NCBI RefSeq assembly: GCF_002831685.1
Contig: NZ_CP025119.1
Location: 593,001-657,000, forward strand
Direction: 5' to 3'
DNA length: 64,000 nt
From: Polaribacter sp. ALD11
Lineage (GTDB): Bacteria > Bacteroidota > Bacteroidia > Flavobacteriales > Flavobacteriaceae
Shown: piece after piece, positions 54,389 to 63,416 of the stretch
How positions within the stretch are numbered: the first letter of the stretch is position 1
How the letters are laid out: each line of letters begins with the position of its first letter
Notes under the pieces: model-generated
What the model was told of the DNA's origin: nothing
The model's database searches: none
Seen by the model: the letters and a program-made list of their open reading frames with translations, nothing else
Program-made: the position numbers and the translations under genes

Positions 54389-56758
54389 TTAAAAAGGTAT
54401 TGTTACAGATAATGATAGATTTCTACCCGATTCTGGCACATCTATCAATCTGTAAAAACTAGTGTGATTAAAATATTTAGTATCGAATACATTATTCAAC
54501 TTTACACGCATTTCTATGGGTAAATTGTTTTTAAGCACATTAATTTTTGTTAAAAAAGACATGTTTAAAACCTGATAACCTGCCGTTTTTTCTTCTGGAG
54601 GTACTATTTCATCTTGTGATGCAGTTATTCTATAATCTGCCACTAATTGAGTTTTTTTAAAAAAGAACAGCTCTTTAAAATGATAATTGGCAGATATCAA
54701 CCCAGATAATGGTGGCGAAAAGGGCAAAGTAAAACCTTCCTTTGGTCCGCTTGTTTGTCTAGAATATACATACTCTACAGAAGCGTCTAATTGCAGATTT
54801 TTAGAGATGGTAGTATTTGCTCTAAACTCTCCTCCTATTCTAAAAACCTTGGCTTGTGTATATTCATAAATTTGAAGCGTTTCGTAATAATTAGAGGTCG
54901 GATTTAAATAAATATAATTGTCAAAAAAGTTTACAAACGGACTAACACCTACTCGAAACCACTTTGCAGTATGATCGATATCCAAATCTAATTGATACGA
55001 TATTTCTGGGGCTAAATCTAGGTTTCCTCTTTCATAACGATACATGTGATAATTAACACCATCCGAAGCCAATTCATTAGCTAAAGGCATTCTAAAACTT
55101 CTACCTACATTTACTTTATACGTTGTATTATTATTAATGTAACTTAAACCCAAAGAAGTACTTAAACTACCAAAATTTAACATTTTGTTCTTCGACCTTT
55201 GTAAAAAAATAGAAGATGTAGAACCATCGTTATTTTTAATGATAGATGGAAACCAATCTTTATAAGCTTTGGTGTTTAGCAATCCAGAATCATAACGTAC
55301 ACCTGCTAAAACATGTAAATTAGTGTTAATTTCAAATTGATCGTATGCAAATACACCTGCTGTAAACCGATTATATGCTGGTATTAAAAAGCCCCAACCA
55401 GCAATAGTATTCTCTTGATATTCCATATTTAACCCTAAAACCATATTGTGTTGGTCATTCGGTTTAAATGCATCTCTTACGTTTAATGAATACGTGTTTT
55501 TACTATAAATACGTTCTTTTGTATCCGAAGGTTTTGGCATATAACCATGCGGAACAGGTTCTGAGTGCTCTTCTCTATGATTATTTTGATACCCAAAATC
55601 GAAATACAACGTATGGTTATCTGTATTTACAGTTGTATTGTTGGTAATTTTAAAGTGATTTACTTTATGAAAAGGCAAATCGATATCTCTGTTAGATCTA
55701 TCATAATCGATGCTAGAAGTTCTTACCTCTAAACCATGTGCATTTGCAAAAAAACCGTTCTTAGCATTTACATTACTAAATACCGTTTCAGACTTTATTT
55801 TATCAGAAACAAAACCAATACTTACACTTGCATCTGCTTCTTTACCTGCTGTGTTTCTTAAATTATTGTCATGTAAATTAAAAACATAATTATCGTACGT
55901 AATTTTATCCGTAGGTACTTTATAATCGCCATAATCTCTATAGGTTAAACGTACTCTATAAAACCAATGTTCTTTTCTAGCTTCAATTCCTGTAGAAATT
56001 CCAAATAAATCATTATTAGATTCTCCTAAAACATTCACTTCTCCTTTAAACGTGTTTTCTAACGGAATTTTATTTGGCTGAATATCTACAACACCCGCAA
56101 TAGCATCAGAACCATATAATAAAGAAGCTGGTCCTTTTATAATTTGTATATTTTCTATCCCTTGTTGGTCTATTTCTAAACCATGGTCATTGCCCCATTG
56201 TTGCGCCTCGTGTTTTATACCGTTTTGCACCACTGCAACCCTATTAAATCCTAGACCTCTAATAACAGGTTTCGATTGCCCAGAACCAATATTAATGGTG
56301 CTTACTCCTGGTATTTTACTCAAAGTCTGCATCAAACTATTTTCTCTATTATGCTCTAAAAATTCTTTAGAAACAGTATGAGAAACAATCGGTGTTTCCT
56401 TAATTATTCTTCTTTTAGATTTACTAGAAACTTCAATCTTTTCTAGTACTGTTGCAGATTCGTTTAAATAAATAGACCGTATTACTGTTGGAGATTTTAC
56501 AATAACAGTAACTTTTTTAGTCTCGAAACCTATATGAGAAATGCTAAAATTATAAGTGCCTCTGGCAACATTTTCTATAATAAATTCTCCTGTTTTAGAT
56601 GAAATAGCAAATAGATTATTACCAACAATATTTACACCCGCTATGGGTTGTAAAGTCTTAGAATTTATCACAAATCCTTTTATATGATAAGAATCTTGCG
56701 CATACGTAATGGAGCACAAGCTGAAAAACAGCCATATACTTAATATATTTTTAAACAT
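54389..56758 (-). CDS. TonB-dependent outer-membrane receptor
   Basis: The protein has 789 residues. It has a signal peptide (LSIWLFFSLCSITYAQ), a carboxypeptidase-like regulatory domain (about 22-105, GVNIVGNNLFAISSKTGEFIIENVARGTYNFSISHIGFETKKV) and a plug (about 115-225, PVIRGLGFNRVAVVQNGIKHEAQQWGNDHGLEID). A 22-strand barrel follows, ending in LSLSVTIPF. The plug and context (DUF4625, MerC, Fur/Zur) resemble zinc or other metal receptors of the ZnuD type. The 257 bp upstream hold no gene, and no clear palindrome was seen there. Confidence 0.92.
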   Translation of the reverse strand: MFKNILSIWLFFSLCSITYAQDSYHIKGFVINSKTLQPIAGVNIVGNNLFAISSKTGEFIIENVARGTYNFSISHIGFETKKVTVIVKSPTVIRSIYLNESATVLEKIEVSSKSKRRIIKETPIVSHTVSKEFLEHNRENSLMQTLSKIPGVSTINIGSGQSKPVIRGLGFNRVAVVQNGIKHEAQQWGNDHGLEIDQQGIENIQIIKGPASLLYGSDAIAGVVDIQPNKIPLENTFKGEVNVLGESNNDLFGISTGIEARKEHWFYRVRLTYRDYGDYKVPTDKITYDNYVFNLHDNNLRNTAGKEADASVSIGFVSDKIKSETVFSNVNAKNGFFANAHGLEVRTSSIDYDRSNRDIDLPFHKVNHFKITNNTTVNTDNHTLYFDFGYQNNHREEHSEPVPHGYMPKPSDTKERIYSKNTYSLNVRDAFKPNDQHNMVLGLNMEYQENTIAGWGFLIPAYNRFTAGVFAYDQFEINTNLHVLAGVRYDSGLLNTKAYKDWFPSIIKNNDGSTSSIFLQRSKNKMLNFGSLSTSLGLSYINNNTTYKVNVGRSFRMPLANELASDGVNYHMYRYERGNLDLAPEISYQLDLDIDHTAKWFRVGVSPFVNFFDNYIYLNPTSNYYETLQIYEYTQAKVFRIGGEFRANTTISKNLQLDASVEYVYSRQTSGPKEGFTLPFSPPLSGLISANYHFKELFFFKKTQLVADYRITASQDEIVPPEEKTAGYQVLNMSFLTKINVLKNNLPIEMRVKLNNVFDTKYFNHTSFYRLIDVPESGRNLSLSVTIPF

Positions 56759-57015
56759 AATTGTATAATACTATAAGGTTAGAACAATTGTTCTTAAAAA
56801 AGAACCATGTAAAATCTATACATCTATTTTAAGATTAAAACAGATTTATTGCATCAACGTTAAGACTAATAGCTTGCTAACAATACAGATAAGCATTTGA
56901 AAGCCGTTTATATAATTTCTTTTAAATGGTTTTAAAACATCATCTAAAAAACAGGTATACAAACACACAATTAACTAGTAATTAAACGTGTAAATAATAA
57001 AATGTATAGAAAAAA

Positions 57016-57324
57016 TTATACTAGAAATGGAGGGGGGCGAGAAAATATTTCTCTTGGAATATTATTATTAGAAATAACGCTTCTGTAGTTGTTTGTTATT
57101 TCATTCTGTAAATTAAACTCAACATTCTTAATTTCATAATCAATTAAATCTAGCGCAATTGTTGGCGTTAAATTATCTAAAACTGCGGCGTCGCAAATAG
57201 CACAAAGTAGTACGTGCTCTTTATCATCGGTGTGAGTTAAAGCATGCAATCCTGCCATTTTCATTGATAGAAAAAGAGCAAGAAACAAATAAGTGATACT
57301 ATGTTTTATGTAACTAACTTTCAT
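57016..57324 (-). CDS. Small secreted protein with His/Cys motif, metal cluster
   Basis: The protein has 102 residues with one N-terminal hydrophobic segment (ITYLFLALFLSMKMAGLHAL). After that it has HALTHTDDKEHVLLCAICDAAVLDN, a cluster of His, Asp and a CxxC pair that could hold a metal ion. The family is not recognised. It is divergent from the Fur/Zur-type gene, and its promoter overlaps the likely operator, so it is probably a regulon member. Confidence 0.6.
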   Translation of the reverse strand: MKVSYIKHSITYLFLALFLSMKMAGLHALTHTDDKEHVLLCAICDAAVLDNLTPTIALDLIDYEIKNVEFNLQNEITNNYRSVISNNNIPREIFSRPPPFLV

Positions 57325-57397
57325 TAAAATAAATAATAACTTAAATAAACAAATAAAATAGGTTTGTTCTTAAACTTATTTGTGTCTATTTACTTTG

Positions 57398-57427
57398 CAA
57401 ATATAATATTAATTTTTATTATTGCAA
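57398..57427 (-). promoter_or_regulatory. Promoter of the small secreted protein gene
   Basis: On the minus strand TTG (complement of 57425-57427), 19 bases, and TATATTTG (complement of 57398-57405) match the Bacteroidota consensus exactly. The palindrome at 57419-57441 covers the -33 element. Confidence 0.65.
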
Positions 57428-57441
57428 TATAATCGCAATAA
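57419..57441. promoter_or_regulatory. Candidate Fur/Zur operator
   Basis: TTATTGC and GCAATAA form a perfect 7-bp inverted repeat around 9 AT-rich bases, and a further half site ATTATTGCAAA follows at 57442-57452. It lies 27 bp before the Fur-family ATG and covers the -33 box of the divergent gene, the usual place for an autoregulatory metal-dependent repressor. Confidence 0.55.
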
Positions 57442-57467
57442 ATTATTGCAAACAAATCGCATTAGAG

Positions 57468-57842
57468 ATGATGAGAAGAAATACTCCTAGTAAAGAGGCT
57501 GTTTTAAACACTTTAACAGAAACAGGAAAAGCGATGAGTCAAGATGAAATTGAACAAAAAATTTCTATTGATATTAATAGAGCTACCATATATCGTATTT
57601 TAAACAGGTTTTGTGAAGATGGTATTATACACAGAATTGTTGCTGAAAATGGAAAACAATATTTTGCATTATATAGTAACTCTAAAGAAGTAAAACAAGC
57701 CAAGGATCACTATCATTTTAGATGTACTAATTGTGAAACCATAGAATGTTTACATATTGAAGTTAATTTATCTATTCCGGATGGGTATCTGGTGCAAGGT
57801 ATGAACTGTGTTTTAACAGGGCTATGTAAAAAGTGTTCGTAG
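57468..57842 (+). CDS. Fur-family metalloregulator, probably Zur-like
   Basis: The protein has 124 residues; it starts at ATG 57468 or the next codon. A winged helix (about 5-65, TGKAMSQDEIEQKISIDINRATIYRILNRFCEDGIIHRI) is followed by a short dimerisation domain with the structural zinc site Cys86/Cys89 and Cys120/Cys123. HYHF at 81-84 may hold a regulatory metal. The chain is shorter than Fur itself (about 150). Neighbouring metal-handling genes favour zinc over iron as the signal. Confidence 0.85.
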   Translation: MMRRNTPSKEAVLNTLTETGKAMSQDEIEQKISIDINRATIYRILNRFCEDGIIHRIVAENGKQYFALYSNSKEVKQAKDHYHFRCTNCETIECLHIEVNLSIPDGYLVQGMNCVLTGLCKKCS

Positions 57843-58374
57843 TTAAGTTATAAAAGTGCAATACTATAGATTTTAATTTAATAATCTTTAGCCATACACA
57901 TTTCCCTACCCTCCTATTGTTACTTTGTAAAAAGAGTGTTTACTCGTTCTCTTATATTTTGAGAAATAAGAACTCGTGAATCTCGTAAACTCGATTTCAT
58001 TACTTTTTTTTAAGAAACTTTTAAAAAGAAAAAATAAAGAAAATTAGTATTGTAAAAGCTTTTTACCAAAGCAAATTTACATAACGCAGCACACTATAGT
58101 ACAGTTTTATCGTAATTTCTGTATAGCCGTTATTGGGGCTATTTGATTATAAAATCTTCGTTGTAATTTTTTAAGGAAATTCTTGTTAATTTGTCACAAG
58201 AGTATAAAATTTAAGAAAAATGTTTTTTATACTCTTATAACATTTTTAGTTCCTATTAGAAACTCTATTTACATAATAACTTTGGTCAATAGAATTTCAA
58301 TCAATTATTTAGAATCATATTTATAGATATCATTTATGCAGAGAACTTTTGTTTTGCTATAATATTTTATAGCC
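57843..58374. other. 532-bp intergenic region between convergent genes
   Basis: No coding region is visible. It contains CCTACCCTCCTATTGTTACTTTG (about 57907-57929, partly repeated at about 62095-62118 ahead of copy C) and dispersed repeat copy B. Otherwise it is AT-rich. Confidence 0.45.
58054..58104 (+). repeat. Dispersed intergenic repeat, copy B
   Basis: AAAAGCTTTTTACCAAAGCA, then AATTTACATAACGCAGCACA and CTATAGTACAG. It matches copies A and C in sequence and orientation. The most conserved core is ACATAACGCAGCACA. Confidence 0.65.
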
Positions 58375-60210
58375 TTATTTATTGTTTTTTATTATTGTTA
58401 TCAATTTTTCTAATTGAATATCCTTACCAATTATTATTTGTGATTCTTCTATTGGAATATAAATATCTGGTTCAGTGCCATTACCATCTAATGTTTTTCC
58501 ATTTTTTTGAAACGATAGCATCGTTGATATTTTTACTCTAATTCCTGAATTTGATAAATATACTTTTTTAGAATTCCCACTTGAGCCATCTGTGGTAACT
58601 CCAACAATTTTAACATTAGGTAAGCCTTTAAATACAGAAGTAAATACAGTAGCTGCACTAAAACTGCGTTCGTTTACTAAAATGTAAACAGGTTTATTAT
58701 AGCTTTCTTTTCCGTTTTTTAACACCATATAGTAAGGCTCAGAAAACTTCGATTTATCAAATGTCTTTTTTGTTTTAAACGTTTTATTAAAATCAGCAAT
58801 TGCTTTTCTGTCTGCATTTGTGAAATTTTTTGAATTATAACTGTATAAATAACGCCCAGTCATTGATTTTTCGTCTTTATTATTAGTTTCATCTGTACGT
58901 AAATAAGCCACATTGGCTACCCAAGGCGATTGTTCTGGTTGTACCAAATAATTAGAAAATGTTTGTAAAATTTCCCTTCCTCCTCCAGGATTGTTTCTAA
59001 CATCTATAATAAGTGCTTTTGCGTCTTTATATTTATTAATAGTACTGTGGATATAACTTTCTAATCCCTCAATATCACTGTAATGACTCATCATTGGGAT
59101 ACTGATATATCCAATATTTCCTTCTAATTTTTTATCCAGCTCTTTAAAGTTTTTCTTATATAAATGAATACTATTTTCCTGTGATTTATTCTCTATAAAG
59201 GTTCTGAATTTGTTGTTTTTTGTTAAAGTAACTGTTGTTTTTTTTACTTTATTTTGTTTATTTTTAAGGGTAACTGTAACCTTTTCAGGGGAATCAAGAT
59301 TATAATTAAAAAATAATGAGCCTAAGCGCTGTATACTTTTTGCTCCTCTTGTTATTTTTGCAGCTTTTGGTGCTTTTTTATCTCGATAATTATATTTATT
59401 TATATAATCTTCAACTGTTATGTCATTAATAGATACTAAATATGGATGTTCTTTATCGTAAAATGAATTACCTTCTTGGTTTAATGCTATAATATGATCT
59501 CCTACAGAAACGACGCCAAATGGCAATTGCAATAAATAGGTAGTATGCTCTTTTTTATTGAAACTTTCATTTTTTATTGAAGAGTGTCTATCCCCTATTT
59601 CAGACATTATTTTTCCTAATTCATTCGTTAAATAATTAATATTAACAGAATCTATTTTCGTATTAATAGCCTGTTTTAAATTATTAATAGATGCATCATA
59701 ATTATAATTTGATAATTTTGTATACGAAGATTTTGTTTCTAAAATTTGTTTAAACTCATCGATATCTGCTATAGCTTCTTCTTTGCTAATGTGTTTTACT
59801 ATCTTTTTTTTAACCTTATTTTTCTTATTATATAATAATACTTTTTTTCTATTCTCTGCTGTAAAAGTCCCTGTATATTTCTTAGAAACACCATTTTTAG
59901 ACAATTGTAAAGAAACTTTCTCAGTGACTTGGTAGTCTTTCATAGAATGCAATACGCTACCCAAATCTTCAGAAAAACGTTTTTTCCATTTGTTGCCAAA
60001 ATTCTCTTTGCAAAAACGTAATAATACGTCTTTTGTAAAATGGTCTAATTTTTCAAAATGATACCATTCTTCTTCAAATTTTACGATAGGTTCTTCAGCT
60101 TCCCATTTAACAGCTGTAAAAGGAGATGCTCTTTCTATGTTTATTTTTTGAGCAAAAATTGTTGTAGATATTCCTAAAAAAAGGATAAAAAATAGATTTT
60201 GTAGTTTCAT
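58375..60210 (-). CDS. S41-family peptidase-like protein, secreted
   Basis: The protein has 611 residues with a signal peptide (FFILFLGISTTIFAQ). After about 140 unassigned residues comes a Lys-rich linker, an N-terminal S41 helical part with GDRHSSI (His209), a PDZ-like region (about 235-330), and the peptidase core GNIGYISIPMM...ALIIDVRNNPGGG...VNERSFSAATVF with Ser518. The position of the CtpA-type lysine is Ser543 (TTDGSSGNS), so catalysis, if any, would follow the tricorn/IRBP-like scheme in which a GDxH histidine serves as base. It is divergent from the LytS-type kinase gene. Confidence 0.82.
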   Translation of the reverse strand: MKLQNLFFILFLGISTTIFAQKINIERASPFTAVKWEAEEPIVKFEEEWYHFEKLDHFTKDVLLRFCKENFGNKWKKRFSEDLGSVLHSMKDYQVTEKVSLQLSKNGVSKKYTGTFTAENRKKVLLYNKKNKVKKKIVKHISKEEAIADIDEFKQILETKSSYTKLSNYNYDASINNLKQAINTKIDSVNINYLTNELGKIMSEIGDRHSSIKNESFNKKEHTTYLLQLPFGVVSVGDHIIALNQEGNSFYDKEHPYLVSINDITVEDYINKYNYRDKKAPKAAKITRGAKSIQRLGSLFFNYNLDSPEKVTVTLKNKQNKVKKTTVTLTKNNKFRTFIENKSQENSIHLYKKNFKELDKKLEGNIGYISIPMMSHYSDIEGLESYIHSTINKYKDAKALIIDVRNNPGGGREILQTFSNYLVQPEQSPWVANVAYLRTDETNNKDEKSMTGRYLYSYNSKNFTNADRKAIADFNKTFKTKKTFDKSKFSEPYYMVLKNGKESYNKPVYILVNERSFSAATVFTSVFKGLPNVKIVGVTTDGSSGNSKKVYLSNSGIRVKISTMLSFQKNGKTLDGNGTEPDIYIPIEESQIIIGKDIQLEKLITIIKNNK

Positions 60211-60373
60211 ATAAATTTTATTTTAAAATAATTGAAGGCAAACATAGTTTAGCTCTAGAGTTGAAAAAAATAAAATCGACAAACACTAGTTCTTAATAGA
60301 TAACGTCTAGTTTATACTCGACTTAACAAAACAGTATTTTTATATATTTACACAAAATCTTTTAATAAACAAT

Positions 60374-61381
60374 ATGCTGCAATTATCACATAAAACGATA
60401 CAAACAATTAAAACCGCTTTTCATATCATTTTAATTACTGCTATAACTTTTCAGCTTTTAAGTAAAGCTTTTTTCTCATTACCAAATGATTGGCTTTTCT
60501 TTTTGACAAGTGGCGCAGTAGAAAATTTTGTATTCACATTAATTGCTTATCTCTTTTATTATTTCGTATTAAAATTAAACGGTATTTGGAAAAAAACAGG
60601 TTTTGTTATCCTCTTTATTATAATATTAATAGCATTAGCAGTACTTAAAGAGTATAGAATACATAATAGTATTGCAGCTCAACAAACTTTTGAATATTTT
60701 AAAAGCTTTTTAGGGTTAACACTTCTATTTTATTTAAGTATCTATTTTGTAAATCGCTTAGAATATTTAAATCGCTATAAAAAGTTAGAAAAAGAATTAA
60801 ACCAAGCTAAATCACAATTATTACGACAACAATTCAATCCACATTTTTTATTTAATGCATTCAATTCATTGTATAGCATGTCTTTAAAGAATCATTCAAA
60901 AACACCCGATACTATTTTAAAATTATCTGGAATGATGCGTTATTTAACAGATGATACTATAATAAATAAAGTTAGACTGTCTAAAGAAATTGAATTTATA
61001 GAGCAATATATTGCCATTGAAAAAATACGTTTTGGTGAGGGATCAAACATAAATTTCAATATAGAAGGAAATTCTAATAATGTCTATATAGCACCTTTAT
61101 TATTAGTTACTTTTGTAGAGAATGCATTTAAACATGGGTTTTATACCAACAACTCTAATAGTTTTGTTGCTATTTTAATGCGAATTTCAGATACTATTTT
61201 AGAATTTGAGGTTAAAAATAGTATTCAACAAAAACAACATTTTCAGGAAGAAACTAGAAAAGGGAAAGGTTTAGAAAATGTAAAAGAAAGATTAAAAATT
61301 ACCTATCCTAAAAAGCACGATTTAAAAATAATGAATGCTGAAAACAATTTTCAAATTAACTTAAAAATAGAATTAGCCTAA
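60374..61381 (+). CDS. LytS-type sensor histidine kinase
   Basis: The protein has 335 residues. Four membrane segments lie within the first 130 residues, and then a coiled stretch (LNRYKKLEKELNQAKSQLLRQ). The His_kinase domain has QFNPHFLFNAFNSLYSM with phosphate-accepting His157, and the ATPase part has LLLVTFVENAFKHGF (N box) and GKGLENVKERL (G box). Its TAA overlaps the ATG of the response regulator by one base. It probably senses a membrane or cell-wall signal. Confidence 0.92.
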   Translation: MLQLSHKTIQTIKTAFHIILITAITFQLLSKAFFSLPNDWLFFLTSGAVENFVFTLIAYLFYYFVLKLNGIWKKTGFVILFIIILIALAVLKEYRIHNSIAAQQTFEYFKSFLGLTLLFYLSIYFVNRLEYLNRYKKLEKELNQAKSQLLRQQFNPHFLFNAFNSLYSMSLKNHSKTPDTILKLSGMMRYLTDDTIINKVRLSKEIEFIEQYIAIEKIRFGEGSNINFNIEGNSNNVYIAPLLLVTFVENAFKHGFYTNNSNSFVAILMRISDTILEFEVKNSIQQKQHFQEETRKGKGLENVKERLKITYPKKHDLKIMNAENNFQINLKIELA

Positions 61382-62085
61382 TGTATACCGTTATAATTAT
61401 AGATGATGAACCTTTGGCTATTGATGTGCTAACTCATTATTTAAAACGTTTTAATAACTATAAAGTTGCACATACTTTCACCAACCCTACAGAGGCTTTT
61501 AAGTATTTAAACTCCAATTCTATAGATTTGGTTTTTACGGATATAGCAATGCCTCAAATATCTGGAATAGAATTAGTTACTATGTGTAAAAAACACGAAT
61601 CAAAATTTATACTTACAACGTCGTATAGTGAGTATGCTGTAGAAAGTTTTGATTTAGATGTTGTTGATTATTTACTAAAACCTATTTCGTTAAGTCGTTT
61701 TAATAAAGCCATTGAACGGTTTGAGGAACGTGTAACAAAAAAGGAATCATCTCCTTCATCAATAAATAAATCCTCTTTTTTTATTAAAGAAGGAGATGAG
61801 TTTATAAAAATAAAGATTGCTGATATCGATTATATTGAAGGCATGAAAGATTACGCAAAAATTGTAACGGGTAACAATTTTTGTATGGCGCTGAAAACTT
61901 TAAAATCGATTGAAAAATTATTAGAAAGCAAACAATTCCTTAGAATCCATAAATCTTTTATAGTGCCATTGCAAAAAATAACACAATATAATGGAAAATC
62001 TGTTTTAATAAACACACATGAGGTTCCTGTAGGCAATAGTTATAGAAGTACATTGAAAACCTATTTAGAAAATAATAAGTTGTGA
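61381..62085 (+). CDS. LytTR-family response regulator
   Basis: The protein has 234 residues. The receiver domain (1-115) has Asp8/Asp9 and the phosphorylation site Asp54 (VFTDIAMPQ). The LytTR DNA-binding domain (about 133-232) has the strands FFIKEGDEFIKIKIADIDYIEGMKDYAKI and the recognition region LESKQFLRIHKSFIVPLQKI. It works with the kinase encoded just upstream; LytTR regulators bind tandem direct repeats. Likely targets include the adjacent S41 peptidase gene, by position only. Confidence 0.93.
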   Translation: MYTVIIIDDEPLAIDVLTHYLKRFNNYKVAHTFTNPTEAFKYLNSNSIDLVFTDIAMPQISGIELVTMCKKHESKFILTTSYSEYAVESFDLDVVDYLLKPISLSRFNKAIERFEERVTKKESSPSSINKSSFFIKEGDEFIKIKIADIDYIEGMKDYAKIVTGNNFCMALKTLKSIEKLLESKQFLRIHKSFIVPLQKITQYNGKSVLINTHEVPVGNSYRSTLKTYLENNKL

Positions 62086-62166
62086 TTATATTCCACTACT
62101 CTCCTATCGTCGCTTGGGCCAAAAAAAATTCCATTAACATTGTAGAAGAAACGTTAAAAGTACTTT

Positions 62167-62213
62167 CGCTTTTCACTAAAGAAAAGTTACATAACGCAGC
62201 ACATTGTAGTATA
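62167..62213 (+). repeat. Dispersed intergenic repeat, copy C
   Basis: CGCTTTTCACTAAAGAAAAG then TTACATAACGCAGCACATTG and TAGTATAA. Same orientation and same conserved core as copies A and B. It lies between the response regulator and TlpA-like genes. Confidence 0.65.
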
Positions 62214-62300
62214 ATTTATGCAGACTTACAAATAACTGTAAAAAGTTATCTTATATAGAAAAATAATAACAAAATGCAATATATTTGATTGTATAATAAT

Positions 62301-62311
62301 TGTTACCACAT
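62301..62311 (+). repeat. Left copy of an 11-bp inverted repeat flanking the TlpA-like gene
   Basis: TGTTACCACAT; its exact reverse complement is at 63406-63416, two bases after the stop codon of the enclosed gene. Confidence 0.6.
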
Positions 62312-62336
62312 ATTACTAACAAAAATCATAAGACCT

Positions 62337-63404
62337 ATGAAAATTTCATATTTTACAGCAATTTTAGTAATTTTAACACTTTTAACGAATTGTAAAAAAA
62401 ATGAAAATGATTTTTTTATAATACAAGGAAAAATTGATGGTAATTTTAAAAAATATATCTATTTAAAATTCAATAACAAAATTGATAGTACACTGGTCAA
62501 AAACAGCGAATTCTCATTTAAAGGAGAAACCGAAAATCCTATTGAAGCTACACTTTACCCTTCCTCTCCTAAATCAAAAAAAATGATGGGAATAGCATCA
62601 TTTATGCTAGAAAATAATAAAATTTTTATTTCATTAAAGTATGAGCAATCTGATTTTAGAGGAGAATTAACTGATTTTTTAAAACTAGATAGTATTTCAG
62701 GTTCAAAAAGTCAGGAATTAAGTATAGCGTTTAATTCAAAAATGAAAAATACTTTTTATAATGTAAAAGAAGAAAGTATTAGAAAAAAACATCTTTATAG
62801 CAATCTGTTAGAGTTTATTAGAACTAATCCAAAATCAATATTAAGTGGAAAAAATCTTGCTTCTTTAAATAGCTTTTACGGATATTTAGACAGTAATCAA
62901 ATGGAGAATTTATATAAATTAATTGATACAAATTATCAATCCAAAAAAGATTTAACCACTATTAAATATATTATAAAAAGAAGAAAATTATTAGACATAG
63001 GAAAAATTCCACCTACAGTTATTCTTCCAAATCAAAACAATAAATTAATTGACAACAGATCTATAAAAGCAAAATATATTTTATTTGAATTTTGGGCTTC
63101 TTGGTGCGTTCCTTGCAGACAAACTAACCCTGAATTAAAAAAAGTCTACAATGAATTTAAAAATGAAAAATTTGAAATATTAGGAATTTCCATTGATAAA
63201 GATATTAAAAAATGGAAAAAAGCAATTAATGATGATGATTTAGATTGGATTCAAGTAGTTGATTCTCTCAATACAAGTGCTGAAAAATTTCTACTTAAAG
63301 GAGTTCCTTATAATATTTTACTTGACTCAAGTGGAGTAATTATTAAGATAAATATTAAACCTAAAGAATTGAGTGAATTATTATCGGAAAAATTAAAAAA
63401 ATAA
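62337..63404 (+). CDS. TlpA/ResA-like thiol-disulfide lipoprotein with a DUF4369-type N-terminus
   Basis: The protein has 355 residues from ATG 62337, chosen because it begins a clean lipoprotein signal (FTAILVILTLLTNC); the upstream frame adds 16 unlikely residues. An N-terminal DUF4369-like beta domain (about 25-110, IIQGKIDGNFKKYIYLKFNNKIDSTLVKNSEFSFKGE) and a helical middle part precede a thioredoxin domain (about 225-355). Its active site is WCVPC, Cys257 and Cys260. It probably reduces periplasmic disulfides. The gene is very AT-rich and flanked by inverted repeats, so it may be a mobile single-gene unit. Confidence 0.87.
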   Translation: MKISYFTAILVILTLLTNCKKNENDFFIIQGKIDGNFKKYIYLKFNNKIDSTLVKNSEFSFKGETENPIEATLYPSSPKSKKMMGIASFMLENNKIFISLKYEQSDFRGELTDFLKLDSISGSKSQELSIAFNSKMKNTFYNVKEESIRKKHLYSNLLEFIRTNPKSILSGKNLASLNSFYGYLDSNQMENLYKLIDTNYQSKKDLTTIKYIIKRRKLLDIGKIPPTVILPNQNNKLIDNRSIKAKYILFEFWASWCVPCRQTNPELKKVYNEFKNEKFEILGISIDKDIKKWKKAINDDDLDWIQVVDSLNTSAEKFLLKGVPYNILLDSSGVIIKINIKPKELSELLSEKLKK

Positions 63405-63405
63405 C

Positions 63406-63416
63406 ATGTGGTAACA
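63406..63416 (-). repeat. Right copy of the 11-bp inverted repeat
   Basis: ATGTGGTAACA, exact reverse complement of 62301-62311. It is followed by ACCGTATATAATTTATTGCT and a hairpin. Confidence 0.6.
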
